From: Pontibacter chinhatensis
Lineage (GTDB): Bacteria > Bacteroidota > Bacteroidia > Cytophagales > Hymenobacteraceae
Assembly (NCBI RefSeq): GCF_900113285.1
Contig: NZ_FOOT01000001.1
Span: forward strand, 992,001-1,056,000
Length of the DNA stretch: 64,000 nt
Direction of reading: 5' to 3'
The notes below the pieces were generated by a model, which saw only the letters and a list, made by a program, of their open reading frames with translations, was not told the DNA's origin and did not search any database. A program made the translations under genes and the position numbers. Below, one piece after another: positions 53,153-62,037 of the stretch (positions are counted from its first letter, which is position 1; every line of letters begins with the position of its first letter).

Positions 53153-53771
53153 GCTCCTCCTCTTTTTCTAATAAGGCATAGGTTTTGATCCATTGGATCA
53201 CCGCATCTAGTCCTTCCAGTTTCATCAGGTTGGTGAAGATGAAAGGCCGTTCGCCCCGCATCTTCTTCGAGTCGCGATCCATCATGGCCAGATCCGCATT
53301 TACATAGGGAGCCAGGTCCGTTTTGTTGATGATCAGCAGGTCGGAGCGGGTGATGCCCGGGCCTCCTTTACGCGGCATTTTGTCGCCCTCAGCCACGTCG
53401 ATTACAAAGATGGTCACATCGGCCAAGTCCGGGCTGAAAGTGGCCGAGAGGTTATCCCCGCCACTTTCGATGAAAACAATCTCGGTATCCGGGTGGCGCT
53501 CTACCAGCTCTTCCACCGCTTCGATGTTCATGGAGGCATCTTCGCGGATAGCCGTATGCGGGCAACCGCCTGTCTCCACGCCCATAATTCTATCGGCGGG
53601 CAGGCTCGAGTTTTTTATCAAGAAATCAGCGTCTTCACGGGTGTACACATCATTTGTCACCACGCAGATGCTGTACTCCTCCCCCATTTTGCGGGTCAAC
53701 CTTTCTATCAAAGCCGTTTTCCCAGAGCCTACCGGCCCTGCCACCCCTATTCTCACATGTGTTTTTGACAT
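53145..53771 (-). CDS. ureG: Urease GTPase UreG
   Basis: 208 residues, normal length. P-loop [15 protein letters not shown] (about 10-24), the nickel-binding motif [18 protein letters not shown] with the CPH metal site (about 66-68), [19 protein letters not shown], and the guanine-binding NKTDL. It hydrolyses GTP to drive nickel insertion with UreD-UreF. The N-terminal His-rich extension of some UreG proteins is missing. Overlaps ureD by 8 bp. Confidence 0.97.
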   Translation of the reverse strand: MSKTHVRIGVAGPVGSGKTALIERLTRKMGEEYSICVVTNDVYTREDADFLIKNSSLPADRIMGVETGGCPHTAIREDASMNIEAVEELVERHPDTEIVFIESGGDNLSATFSPDLADVTIFVIDVAEGDKMPRKGGPGITRSDLLIINKTDLAPYVNADLAMMDRDSKKMRGERPFIFTNLMKLEGLDAVIQWIKTYALLEKEEEHA

Positions 53772-53795
53772 AGGTTCTATTGTTTATAGTATACT

Positions 53796-54482
53796 TTAAG
53801 AGATGTATAGTCTTGAATACTGCTTCTCGTGCTGCATGCAGCGGATCTCCTGTCCGATGCAGCACAGCCCCACCAGCATCTCGTCCAGTTCCTCCTGCTG
53901 CTCCACCAGCTGACTGATATCTGCCTGCAGGTTAAAGAGGATCTTCTGCGCATCGTTCTGGCTGATGGGCACCAGCTTGGCGCAGTTAGTCACGATGCCG
54001 TTCAGCGTGTTGTAGTAGAAAGCCATCAGCGCGTCCTTCAGCGAGATGCCGTGGGCGAAGGCATACATGGCAAAGGCTACCGGGTAGTGGCCATGCAGCT
54101 TGCCCTCCTGAATTTTAGCCAGGTAGTTGCTGCAGCGCTTGACCGGGTGCAGCGTCTGCGTCAGCTTCAGGAAGCGCACAGCCAGTTTTTTGCTCGCCAT
54201 CCGGATCTCAGACGGAGCCTTGAGCGCCGTGATAAACTCATCCAGCTTCTGAAACTCCCGCGCCGGCTTTTTCGCCTCTAGTAGCTTCCAGGCCATCTGC
54301 AGAAAGGCGGCGTCGTTGTAATAGATGTTATGCGACAGCATGTCACGGGCATAAGTTGTCGCAGTGGGAGTGTCTTTTACAATCCCCTGGCTCACGTAAG
54401 ACTCCAGGCCATACGAGTGCGTAAAGCCCCCAATCGGAAACATGGAGTCGTTAATTTGGAGCAAGGTTAACAATGGTTGCAT
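53796..54482 (-). CDS. ureF: Urease accessory protein UreF
   Basis: 228 residues, all helical. Signature FPIGGFTHSYGLESYVSQG near the N-terminus (about 16-34), AFAHGISLKDALMAFYYNTLNGIVTNCAKLVP in the middle, and a short C-terminal tail. UreF couples UreG to the UreD-urease complex and controls GTPase timing. The gene starts 9 bp after ureE and ends 24 bp before ureG. Confidence 0.93.
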   Translation of the reverse strand: MQPLLTLLQINDSMFPIGGFTHSYGLESYVSQGIVKDTPTATTYARDMLSHNIYYNDAAFLQMAWKLLEAKKPAREFQKLDEFITALKAPSEIRMASKKLAVRFLKLTQTLHPVKRCSNYLAKIQEGKLHGHYPVAFAMYAFAHGISLKDALMAFYYNTLNGIVTNCAKLVPISQNDAQKILFNLQADISQLVEQQEELDEMLVGLCCIGQEIRCMQHEKQYSRLYIS

Positions 54483-54491
54483 AAGCGTACC

Positions 54492-54971
54492 TTATTTGAT
54501 GGTGATTACCCGGTTATAGTTGTTTTCATGTCTGCGCACGACCAGCGCGTGCGTCTTCAAAAGCTTTCTCACTTCCTTTCGGGGCTGGTACCCATACCTC
54601 TCCAGCAGGGCGTATAGCGGGCGCTCAAACTCCACGCTTACTTCATTCTCCTCGTTGATGAAGATGGGGATGTGCTTGTTCCCGATCTCGAAGCAGATGG
54701 TGCCCATCTCACGAAAATTGCGGGGCTTAAACACGATGCACTCGCAGGGCAGGATGTTGACTGCAATGACCCGTTCCGCGTCCATGTAAAGGATATCGCC
54801 ATCTTCCAGCGGAATCGTGTTCTTTCGGATGCCTACTTCCTGACCGGCCCGGGTTCGCTTCCGAAGCGTGGTCTTCCCCGTATCGAACCAGTCCACATCC
54901 AACAGGTCGACGCTCCTGCCGCCAGGGGATGTAGTTGCCAGATTGCCAAGTACCTTCTCTACCAGTATCAT
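54492..54971 (-). CDS. ureE: UreE urease nickel metallochaperone, first copy
   Basis: 159 residues. N-terminal domain with KRTRAGQEVGIRKN, metal-binding domain MGTICFEIGNKHIPIF with the conserved His, then PLYALLERYGYQPRKEVRKLL. The C-terminus has scattered His residues (KTHALVVRRHENN) but no true poly-His tail. Lies at the normal place after ureC (50 bp, containing a 12-bp stem-loop) and just before ureF. Confidence 0.93.
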   Translation of the reverse strand: MILVEKVLGNLATTSPGGRSVDLLDVDWFDTGKTTLRKRTRAGQEVGIRKNTIPLEDGDILYMDAERVIAVNILPCECIVFKPRNFREMGTICFEIGNKHIPIFINEENEVSVEFERPLYALLERYGYQPRKEVRKLLKTHALVVRRHENNYNRVITIK

Positions 54972-54979
54972 ACTTTAGG

Positions 54980-55014
54980 AAACGTGTTGCCAGCCTTGCA
55001 CCGGCAACACGTTT
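54980..55014 (-). promoter_or_regulatory. Stem-loop between ureC and ureE
   Basis: Perfect 12-bp stem AAACGTGTTGCC (54980-54991) / GGCAACACGTTT (55003-55014) with 11-nt loop, lying in the 50-bp gap between the ureC stop and the ureE start. In the direction of the operon no T-run follows, so it is more likely an mRNA-stabilising or processing element, or a weak attenuator, that lets structural subunits exceed accessory proteins. Confidence 0.6.
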
Positions 55015-55021
55015 TTAATTA

Positions 55022-56857
55022 TTAGAACAGGAAGTAGCGTTGCGCCATCGGCACCACACTCAGCGGCTCGCAGGTCAACACCTCGCCGTCTGCTGTTACG
55101 GTGTAGGTTTCCGGATCCACCTCCAGCTTCGGCATGGCACTGTTGTGCACCATGTCCTTCTTCCTCACTTTGCGGCAGCCTTTTACTGCCAGGGAGTTTT
55201 TGGACAGACCCAAGCGGTTGATGTTGCCATTCTCCAGGGAGACACCTGAAACAAAGTTGAAGCCGGCGCGCCCGATGGATTTTCCTAAGGAGCCGAACAT
55301 GGAGCGGTAGATAACCGGTTGCGGCAGGGAGATAGAGCCGTTCGGGTCACCCATCTTAGCACCAACTATCATCCCGTTTTTCAAAATCATGTCGGGTTTC
55401 ACGCCAAACAGGCCCGTGTCCCACAACACCAGGTCAGCATACTTGCCTACCTCCACCGAGCCGATGCAGTAGTCTACACCCTGCGCTTTGGCCGGGTTGA
55501 TGGTATACTTGGACACATAGCGTTTCACGCGGAAGTTGTCGTTGTCCTTGCCTTTGTCCTGAAGCAGCGGGCCACGCTGTATCTTCATTTTATGAGCCGT
55601 CTGCCAGGTACGGGAAATCACCTCCCCGACACGGCCCATGGCCTGGCTATCCGAAGACATGATGCTGAACACGCCCATGTCCTGCAGGATATCCTCGGCC
55701 GCGATGGTGGCCGGACGAATTCGGGAGTCGGCGAAAGCCACGTCCTCCGGGATGCTCTTGTCCAGGTGGTGCACTGACATGAGCATGTCCAGGTGCTCGT
55801 CCACAGTGTTGATGGTATAAGGCTTGGTCGGGTTCGTCGATGCCGGCAGTACGTTCGGGTACATGGCAATCTTGATGATGTCCGGTGCGTGACCGCCCCC
55901 GGCACCCTCCGTGTGGAAAGTATGGATGACCCGGCCGTTAACTGCCTTCATCGTATCTTCCAGGAAACCCGCCTCATTCAGCGTATCGGAGTGAATGGCA
56001 ATCTGCACATCATACTTGTCGGCTACAGTCAGGGCATTGTCGATAGTGGTAGGAGTTGCTCCCCAGTCCTCGTGAATTTTAAGACCCAAGGCACCAGCTT
56101 CGATCTGCTCGGCGGCCGCTTTAAAGGAAGAAGTGTTGCCTTTTCCAAAGAAGCCCAGGTTCAGTGGGGTGCTCTCAGAGGCTTCCAGCATACTTTCCAG
56201 CCACCATTTGCCTGGTGTTACCGTCGTAGCCAGGGTACCGTCAGCAGGGCCTGTACCACCGCCAATCAACGTGGTAGTGCCGCTGAACATGGCTACATCA
56301 AATTGCTGCGGGGCAATGAAGTGGATGTGCGTGTCAATAGCGCCTGCTGTTACAATCTTACCGGCACAGCCGTGCACCTCAGTGGAAGCGCCGATGATCA
56401 TGCCTTTGGTGACTCCCTGCTGGGTGTCTGGGTTACCGGCCTTGCCGATGCCCACAATTTTGCCGTTCTTGATGCCGATGTCGGCCTTCACAATCCCCCA
56501 GTGATCGATGATGATAGCATTGGTCAGCACCAGATCCAGCACCTCGTCCTGGGTAGCCCCAACGGACTGGCCCATACCGTCGCGGATGGTTTTGCCACCC
56601 CCGAACTTGTTCTCGTCCCCGTAAACGTTGTAGTCCTTCTCGATTTCGATGAATAATTCGGTATCTGCCAAACGTACTTTATCCCCTGTGGTCGGCCCGA
56701 AAAGGGCGGCGTAGCGGTCTCTTGGGATGTAGAGTTCGCCGTCGATATATTTTACAGAAGAAGCGTCGCTTCCCAATGCGTCGAGCCCCAGCAGGGAGAG
56801 CCCGGCCGTGGAAAGCCCCACTACTTTTATCCATTCACGTCTATTCCAGTTTGCCAT
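55022..56857 (-). CDS. ureC: Urease alpha subunit with N-terminal Tat-like signal
   Basis: 611 residues, about 40 more than classical UreC. The extra N-terminus reads NRREWIK (twin Arg at 6-7), then a hydrophobic stretch [18 protein letters not shown] and an Ala/Ser-rich end, the form of a Tat signal; the family start ([18 protein letters not shown]) begins near residue 49. Active-site residues visible: HIH of the metal-binding pair, the carbamylated Lys in [45 protein letters not shown] and SRIR. In the mobile flap, Cys of MLMVCHHLD is replaced (MLMSVHHLD). Hydrolyses urea to ammonia and carbamate. The Tat signal would mean export of the folded enzyme. Confidence 0.96.
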   Translation of the reverse strand: MANWNRREWIKVVGLSTAGLSLLGLDALGSDASSVKYIDGELYIPRDRYAALFGPTTGDKVRLADTELFIEIEKDYNVYGDENKFGGGKTIRDGMGQSVGATQDEVLDLVLTNAIIIDHWGIVKADIGIKNGKIVGIGKAGNPDTQQGVTKGMIIGASTEVHGCAGKIVTAGAIDTHIHFIAPQQFDVAMFSGTTTLIGGGTGPADGTLATTVTPGKWWLESMLEASESTPLNLGFFGKGNTSSFKAAAEQIEAGALGLKIHEDWGATPTTIDNALTVADKYDVQIAIHSDTLNEAGFLEDTMKAVNGRVIHTFHTEGAGGGHAPDIIKIAMYPNVLPASTNPTKPYTINTVDEHLDMLMSVHHLDKSIPEDVAFADSRIRPATIAAEDILQDMGVFSIMSSDSQAMGRVGEVISRTWQTAHKMKIQRGPLLQDKGKDNDNFRVKRYVSKYTINPAKAQGVDYCIGSVEVGKYADLVLWDTGLFGVKPDMILKNGMIVGAKMGDPNGSISLPQPVIYRSMFGSLGKSIGRAGFNFVSGVSLENGNINRLGLSKNSLAVKGCRKVRKKDMVHNSAMPKLEVDPETYTVTADGEVLTCEPLSVVPMAQRYFLF

Positions 56858-56885
56858 GGTTCCTTAATTAAGTGTTGATGGTGAT

Positions 56886-57281
56886 CTATTTCTTTTTGGC
56901 AGGCTTGGTGGTAGTAGCCCCTTTATACCCTTCTTTCTGCGACTTCTTAAGCGCGTTCTCCCGGATACTTTTCTTGGTCACGTCTCCTTCCGTCAGGCCA
57001 TTGAAGCCGTGGATGAGCTTTTGCCCACCAATCTCTACCAGAATCACAGTTTTCTTCTCTCCAGGCTCAAACCTCACGGCTGTGCTGGCAGGTATGTTCA
57101 GGCGCATACCCAGTGTAGCGGCCCGGTCAAAGTCCAGCGCTTTGTTTGTTTCAAAGAAGTGATAATGCGAGCCTACCTGAATCGGGCGGTCACCGGTGTT
57201 GGCGACGGTCACGCGCACAGTCTTGCCCTTTTCGTTGGCCTTTATGTCTCCCTTTTTCAGTATATATTCACCTGGTATCAT
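56886..57281 (-). CDS. ureB: Urease beta subunit
   Basis: 131 residues. [36 protein letters not shown] and [16 protein letters not shown] are the family blocks (about 2-75). The C-terminus is extended by a basic Lys/Thr tail ([12 protein letters not shown]) not needed for the fold. The subunit is separate from UreA and carries no signal peptide of its own. If UreC goes through the Tat pathway, this subunit would have to be carried along in the complex. 31 bp after ureA and 28 bp before ureC. Confidence 0.96.
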   Translation of the reverse strand: MIPGEYILKKGDIKANEKGKTVRVTVANTGDRPIQVGSHYHFFETNKALDFDRAATLGMRLNIPASTAVRFEPGEKKTVILVEIGGQKLIHGFNGLTEGDVTKKSIRENALKKSQKEGYKGATTTKPAKKK

Positions 57282-57312
57282 AGTTGTAAATAAGTTTTTA
57301 GTTTGAGTTGAA

Positions 57313-57618
57313 TTAGCGGATCGGATGGTCTACTGTGATGAGCTTCACCCCGTCCGGGAAGGTTACTTCTATCTGCACGAAGTGTATCATCTCTGACACC
57401 CCTTCCATGACCTGGTTCTTTTTCAGGAGCTGGGCCCCATACTTCATGAGTTCGGCCACCGTCTTCTTCCCGTCGCGGGCCTCCTCCATCAGGATGGCAC
57501 AGATGTAGGCGACGGACTCGGGGTAGTTAAGTTTTACACCTCTTTTTAACCGTTTGGCGGCGAGCTCCCCCGCCATATGCAGCATTAGCTTTTCTTGTTC
57601 AACTGGGTTTAAGTGCAT
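57313..57618 (-). CDS. ureA: Urease gamma subunit
   Basis: 101 residues, standard length. [30 protein letters not shown] at the start, [27 protein letters not shown] in the middle, and VEVTF-like [19 protein letters not shown] at the end. No signal peptide. First of the three structural genes, 29 bp after the outer-membrane protein gene, so the structural genes and the outer-membrane protein are very likely one transcript. Confidence 0.97.
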   Translation of the reverse strand: MHLNPVEQEKLMLHMAGELAAKRLKRGVKLNYPESVAYICAILMEEARDGKKTVAELMKYGAQLLKKNQVMEGVSEMIHFVQIEVTFPDGVKLITVDHPIR

Positions 57619-57647
57619 AGTTATTTATGTTTATGAATAGGAACTCT

Positions 57648-59045
57648 TTACAGGAAAGTCTGAAACTGAACTATAAACTCTCCCCTGTTACCATCAATGC
57701 GATCAGTTGCTATGTAATTGGGCCGGAGCGAGTACTGAAAGGACACCTTGGCATTGTGCTGCTGGATGAGCAGGTTGCTGCCGAAGTCCCAGTAGTCGCC
57801 GCCTTTTTGCAGCGCTTCCAGGTTTTTTCGGGTATAGGCCACAAAGGGCTGGAGCCGTACTTTGTCCTGCTCGCCTAAGCGGGGCAGCAGGAGGCCTGCC
57901 TGCGAGTAGTAGATATCGCCGGTGCCCATCATAGGCCTGGCGTTACCGGGACCTGAGATAGACCTGGGGCCATCGTAATGGGGGTCGTTGCTGCCCAGGT
58001 TCATGGTGCCCGAGTGACGGATGTAGTTCGGGCCGTAGTCGTAGCGGTAGGCAACAGTGTAGGAAGTCAGGGACATGTCTTTCGAGCCGACGTTGAAGGG
58101 CAGGTCTATGAACATATCTCCCGACATTATGGCGATGTTATGGGATTTATACTGGCCGTTCTGCAGGCTCATGGTGCCGTCTTGCTGGGCATTGAAACCG
58201 ACGCCAATGTTAAACACGCGCTTCTGCCCCAGGTAAGACCCTACCTTGAAAGGCAGTGTGTTCGACTCCTGGTCCAGGAACTGGTATTCAAAGTAACCGC
58301 CTACATAAGGCTTGCTGCTGCCGTTGTTGTCGACGGCCACATTCTCCTCCTGAGGCACCAGGTTGGTGGCGAAGGGCTTGTTCACACTCACCCGGTACTC
58401 TAACTTGTCTACCTTGCCCTTGGCGAATATCCCGAACATGCGCACAAACTGGTCGCTCTGGTCAACGTTTGGAAAATTGAAGCCAGGAGAATCTAGGGTG
58501 AGGAAGTTGGTGGTGCTGGCCATGGTCATGCGTGACAATCCCATCCAATAATGGATTCCTGCTCCCAGGGTCATCGAGAACTTGTTTCGCTGGCCGGTGT
58601 AAGCATTAACCGCCGGGAAAAGGGTATACTCACTGGTAAAATCGTGGAAGAACATACCCGGCTTTTTACCGGCGCCGTAGTTGCCCGTACCGCCGCTGCC
58701 TGCGGCTCCTCCCCCTACAAAGGTTTGGCTGTTGATGCCAAAGTGGGTCATGATCATGAACCGAGGCGAGAGCTGCGCCATGGCCAGCATGCGCAGGCGA
58801 CGCGCCCCAATATCAAAAGACCTGTCCTGCGGCGTACCGTTTACCAGCGTGCCGGGGTTCTGCTCCGTAGCCCGGGCCCAAATCTGGTTCCAGAGCATAA
58901 ACCGGATGTAATAGTCATCCTTATCGTTCAGATTGATTTTGAGGCCTTCGTTATACTCAGGGGCATACTGTGCCTTCACAGGCTGTGTTATAAAAAGGCA
59001 AACGCCCAAACTGAATAAGGATACACCTAAGAATCTTCTAAACAT
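57648..59045 (-). CDS. Outer-membrane beta-barrel protein, putative porin of the urease operon
   Basis: 465 residues with a signal peptide (LFSLGVCLFITQPVKAQ). The mature protein is built of amphipathic strands with many Tyr/Phe/Trp and Gly-Asn loops (GGGAAGSGGTGNYGAGKK), and ends GEFIVQFQTFL, an outer-membrane barrel C-terminus (aromatic/Leu end). It resembles Bacteroidota porins of the OprO/P-like type, but no specific family residue was identified. As first gene of the urease operon it may let urea or nickel through the outer membrane; this is inference from position. Confidence 0.8.
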   Translation of the reverse strand: MFRRFLGVSLFSLGVCLFITQPVKAQYAPEYNEGLKINLNDKDDYYIRFMLWNQIWARATEQNPGTLVNGTPQDRSFDIGARRLRMLAMAQLSPRFMIMTHFGINSQTFVGGGAAGSGGTGNYGAGKKPGMFFHDFTSEYTLFPAVNAYTGQRNKFSMTLGAGIHYWMGLSRMTMASTTNFLTLDSPGFNFPNVDQSDQFVRMFGIFAKGKVDKLEYRVSVNKPFATNLVPQEENVAVDNNGSSKPYVGGYFEYQFLDQESNTLPFKVGSYLGQKRVFNIGVGFNAQQDGTMSLQNGQYKSHNIAIMSGDMFIDLPFNVGSKDMSLTSYTVAYRYDYGPNYIRHSGTMNLGSNDPHYDGPRSISGPGNARPMMGTGDIYYSQAGLLLPRLGEQDKVRLQPFVAYTRKNLEALQKGGDYWDFGSNLLIQQHNAKVSFQYSLRPNYIATDRIDGNRGEFIVQFQTFL

Positions 59046-59140
59046 GCTCTAACCGCCTTTAACTAATGTTACCAAATCGAACAGCCTCAAAACATGGCAC
59101 TTACACCGGGCTGCCTACAGAATAAAAGTACTATTAGTCA

Positions 59141-59148
59141 CGAAGGTA
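59141..59148 (-). promoter_or_regulatory. Candidate -7 element for the urease operon
   Basis: On the minus strand reads TACCTTCG, one mismatch from TAnnTTTG. It lies 96 bp upstream of the outer-membrane protein start. No TTG is found at -33; that place is taken by the direct repeats at 59170-59202, as in activator-dependent promoters. Confidence 0.4.
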
Positions 59149-59169
59149 AGGCCGGGGTATTAAGCTCAT

Positions 59170-59202
59170 TTAAGAATGAGATTAGAATGAGATTAGAATC
59201 TG
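59170..59202. promoter_or_regulatory. Three 11-bp direct repeats, candidate response-regulator site
   Basis: TTAAGAATGAG (59170-59180), ATTAGAATGAG (59181-59191), ATTAGAATCTG (59192-59202): consensus wTTAgAATgag in exact 11-bp phase, one helical turn. A weaker fourth unit (ATTAAGCTCAT) may precede it. Direct repeats of this spacing are typical of OmpR/PhoB regulators. The two-component genes are directly next to it and the urease operon starts about 125 bp away. The rest of the 324-bp gap has no gene. Confidence 0.65.
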
Positions 59203-59369
59203 CTTTTTAGGGAGTTTTTTGTCTCAGAAAGGCTTAATTGCGCTATTCTGCTGAGAAAGAGGGAAATAAAAAATCCTCCCTAAATATTAGAGAGGACTTC
59301 TGGTGAGGCGGATCGCTCGCGTAACTTTATACTTAAAAAATACTACATTATACTTCAGGGCATGAACAT

Positions 59370-60752
59370 CTATACTTCCTGCGCCGGTTTAGCAACAGGT
59401 AGGATAACCTGAACGGTGGTTCCTTTCCCTTCTCTGGAGTTCACCTGTATGTCGCCGTTGTGCATGCGCATGATTTCAAGGGCAAGCGGGAGGCCGATGC
59501 CGAACCCTTCGAAGCCTTCGGTGTTGGAGGCCCTGAAATAAGGGGTAAAGATCAACTCCTGCTCCGCTTTCGGTATACCGATGCCGTAGTCAGTCACCTC
59601 CACCTTGATAAAATCCGTTCCGGGGGTTAGTTTCACCTTCACCTCTTTGTTGCCGGAGTACTTAAACCCGTTCAGGATGATGTTGGACAGCGCCAGATCC
59701 AGCAGGTGCTCGTTGGCGCTCACGCAGAGCATAGAGTCGTTGTCCGGCAAGTCGCTGTAATCTATCCGCATCTTAAAGCTCTCGTCCATTTTGCTTATGG
59801 TGTGCACCACGCTGCTAAGCACCTCATCTAGTCTGGTTACTTTCCAGGAGTCTTTCCGGCCGCTTCCAATTTCTTTCACGAGCTCCAGCAGGGTGTTCAC
59901 CGTGTGCTTTAGCTTTTCTGTTTCCTGCATGATCATCTGAAGCGAATACTCTGCTTTGTGGCCTTTCTCGATGCTGCGCAAGGCCAGTTCTGCCTCTCCT
60001 GCAATAATGGTGAGTGGGGTGCGGAGGGAGTGAGAGGTGTTACTCACATAGTCCTGCTGTGCTTTGAAAGCCGCCTCAATGCGGTTCAGCATTTCGTTAA
60101 GCGTATCCTGCAGCTCACTTATTTCCTCCAGGCTCTGCTCCTTCTCCAGCCTGTCGTTCAGGTTAAAGACATTGATGCTGTTCACCTTCTGGATTATTTT
60201 GACCATCTGCCCGAAAATCTTTCTGGAAAAAAACAGGCTGGTAAGGCCCATCGTTAGAACAGCGCCCAGGTAGGTAACGGCAAGCGTGGTTCTCAGTCTT
60301 TTGCGGTAGGCATCGCCCTCTGCGTCCCGGGCTGTGGAGATGACCAGGATGTCATCCTCGCCTCCGTCGTTGTTGGTGAAAAGGGCGACATAGTATATAC
60401 CACCTTCGTAATGGCGGGCTTTGCCTTCCTTAATCGCCTGCCGGTAAAACGACTCGTCCAGTGGCAGCTCTTTTGGAAACTGGATGTCGTTGCTCCCTGG
60501 CTTGATGCGCAGGATGTACTCTTCCTCGTCTTCCAGGTGCTGCAGGATGTTATTGCGGATGGCATAAAAATCCTCCGCTTTTTCCTGCTGCAGCACGGCG
60601 CTGGCCACAATGGTGGCGCTGTTTTCCATACTCATGAAAAACTCATGCTCCCTATAGCCGGAAGACATCGAGTACATCACCAGGTTAATACCCAGCAGTA
60701 ACAGAGCCATCAGGCCTGTGAAAATAAGTATAAACGAGTATTGAAGTTTCAT
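59370..60752 (-). CDS. Sensor histidine kinase (OmpR-system partner, CusS-like)
   Basis: 460 residues. First helix about 7-27, a periplasmic sensor region of about 135 residues (SMSSGYREHEFF...ILVISTARDAEG), second helix about 158-176, HAMP linker (VNSINVFNLNDRLEKEQ), HisKA with TSHSLRTPLTIIAGEAELAL (phospho-His in SHSLRTPL, a Ser where Glu is usual), N-box LNGFKYSG, G1 DYGIGIPKAE and G2 GFGIGLPLALEI. Partner of the response regulator, whose stop is 1 bp before this start. Stimulus unknown; the adjacent urease-nickel operon suggests nickel, urea or metal stress. Confidence 0.92.
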   Translation of the reverse strand: MKLQYSFILIFTGLMALLLLGINLVMYSMSSGYREHEFFMSMENSATIVASAVLQQEKAEDFYAIRNNILQHLEDEEEYILRIKPGSNDIQFPKELPLDESFYRQAIKEGKARHYEGGIYYVALFTNNDGGEDDILVISTARDAEGDAYRKRLRTTLAVTYLGAVLTMGLTSLFFSRKIFGQMVKIIQKVNSINVFNLNDRLEKEQSLEEISELQDTLNEMLNRIEAAFKAQQDYVSNTSHSLRTPLTIIAGEAELALRSIEKGHKAEYSLQMIMQETEKLKHTVNTLLELVKEIGSGRKDSWKVTRLDEVLSSVVHTISKMDESFKMRIDYSDLPDNDSMLCVSANEHLLDLALSNIILNGFKYSGNKEVKVKLTPGTDFIKVEVTDYGIGIPKAEQELIFTPYFRASNTEGFEGFGIGLPLALEIMRMHNGDIQVNSREGKGTTVQVILPVAKPAQEV

Positions 60753-60753
60753 C

Positions 60754-61431
60754 TTACTGCGCCCGCATCACATAACCAACGCCCACCACCGTATGGATGA
60801 GTTTGGAGCTAAATCCTTTGTCAATCTTTTTCCTCAGGTAATTGATGTATACATCTACCACATTGGTTCCCATATCGAACTCTGCCCCCCACACGTTCTC
60901 CAGTATATCCAGCCGCGGCAACACTTTCCGCTTGTTTCTGATAAGGTACTCCAGCAACCGGAATTCCGTGCCGGTCAGCGAAATCACTTTGTTATTCCGG
61001 GTCACTTCCATAGTATCGAAGTCCACCTTCAGGTCGGCCAAGGTGATGACGTTGTGCTGAGCCAGATCTCTGCTTGCCCTCCTGACAAGGCTTTGCATGC
61101 GCACGCGCAACTCTGCCAGGTTAAACGGCTTCACCATGTAATCATCGGCCACATTGTTAAAGCCGGCCACGATATGTTCTGTGGAGCCAAGTGCCGAGAG
61201 AATCAGAATGGGGGTCTTGAGGTCAACTTCCCTGATTTGCTTGCATACCTCCAAGCCACTGAGGCCCGGAACCATAATATCGAGAATGATGATATCGTAG
61301 TGGTTGAGCCCAACCATTTTCAGCGCGGTGTACCCGTCCATGGCCACAGAAAACTCATATCCCTCCCCTTCCAGACCTCGTTTGATCAGGGAGACAACTT
61401 TCGGCTCATCCTCTAATAACAATACTTTCAT
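60754..61431 (-). CDS. OmpR/PhoB-family response regulator (CusR-like)
   Basis: 225 residues. Receiver domain with acidic pair (LLEDEPK, about 7-9), phospho-Asp in IIILDIMVPGLSG (about 51), Thr/Ser at LILSALG (about 79) and Lys in VKPFNLAEL (about 101). A winged-helix DNA-binding domain of the Trans_reg_C type follows from about 130 (ISLTGTEFRLLEYLIRNKRKVLPR, VVDVYINYLRKKID). First gene of the pair. It should bind tandem repeats with 11-bp spacing, such as the site at 59170-59202. Confidence 0.95.
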   Translation of the reverse strand: MKVLLLEDEPKVVSLIKRGLEGEGYEFSVAMDGYTALKMVGLNHYDIIILDIMVPGLSGLEVCKQIREVDLKTPILILSALGSTEHIVAGFNNVADDYMVKPFNLAELRVRMQSLVRRASRDLAQHNVITLADLKVDFDTMEVTRNNKVISLTGTEFRLLEYLIRNKRKVLPRLDILENVWGAEFDMGTNVVDVYINYLRKKIDKGFSSKLIHTVVGVGYVMRAQ

Positions 61432-61897
61432 AAGCGCTTATTCCTGCCTGTGTCATCTGTTATAGCACACCAATGGCATCTTAAAGTATAAAGTAAGTAC
61501 GAAAATCCAGACTTTTCCATTCGCTCTGTGTGGTGAAGAAATGGCCACGGCATGCTTGGCGGCTACCTTTTCCTACTTAAACGCTACAAACCAGCTTGGC
61601 AGCAGTTTGGTTTACCGGAAAGTGCTGTTGGCAGAAAATTATCTGCGAGTTACCCTGTTTTATCCTGGCATCAGCGAACTAATAAGGCAGGTGCAGAGGC
61701 AGCAGGTAAAACCTTTTGCCACGATGCTTGTAGTATAAGTACCTCCCCATACTTCTTGCTCTTCCTGCACCAACCTGTACAGACATGCATCTGTGTTATA
61801 CTTCCCGAAGGTTTGCCGGTGCAGACAGCTAAAGTATAAGGAAGGCAAAACACATATCTAACAACCTCCCAAAAGGAGAAATAAAACAATACATACT
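61432..61897. other. 466-bp gap without a supported gene
   Basis: Upstream of the regulator gene. Holds AAGTATA words at about 61484, 61798 and 61833. Two overlapping plus-strand open frames (61541-61738, 61552-61839) lack recognisable features and start context. The regulator's promoter must lie here, but no exact TAnnTTTG was seen on the minus strand. Confidence 0.5.
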
Positions 61898-62020
61898 ATG
61901 GAGCCATTAATTATTTCGTTGGTGGTTCTGCTTGCCCTCGTGGCGATGGTTATTTATAAAGTTTATATCAAACCTCCGCGCCGCAAGCACGAACAGCTAC
62001 ACCACCCAAGACGGAAGTAG
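61898..62020 (+). CDS. 40-residue single-helix membrane protein
   Basis: ATG at 61898 with an AAGGAG-like site about 20 bp upstream. One hydrophobic helix (LIISLVVLLALVAMVIYKVYI, about 4-24) is followed by a very basic tail with His (KPPRRKHEQLHHPRRK). Ends at TAG 62018-62020, 17 bp before a perfect terminator, which supports a real short transcript. No family recognised. Confidence 0.5.
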   Translation: MEPLIISLVVLLALVAMVIYKVYIKPPRRKHEQLHHPRRK

Positions 62021-62037
62021 CAAAAAGACTTCCGGTG

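Noticed and set aside
51077..59045. Scarcity of AAGTATA words in the urease core (about three in 8 kb) as a sign of recent transfer
   Set aside because: Other plainly native genes (recQ, sucC, the CoA-transferase) also have none or one; most words are intergenic and this operon has little intergenic space.
61541..61839. Two overlapping plus-strand open frames upstream of the response regulator
   Set aside because: Mutually overlapping in different frames, no recognised domain or ribosome-binding site; left as unannotated gap.
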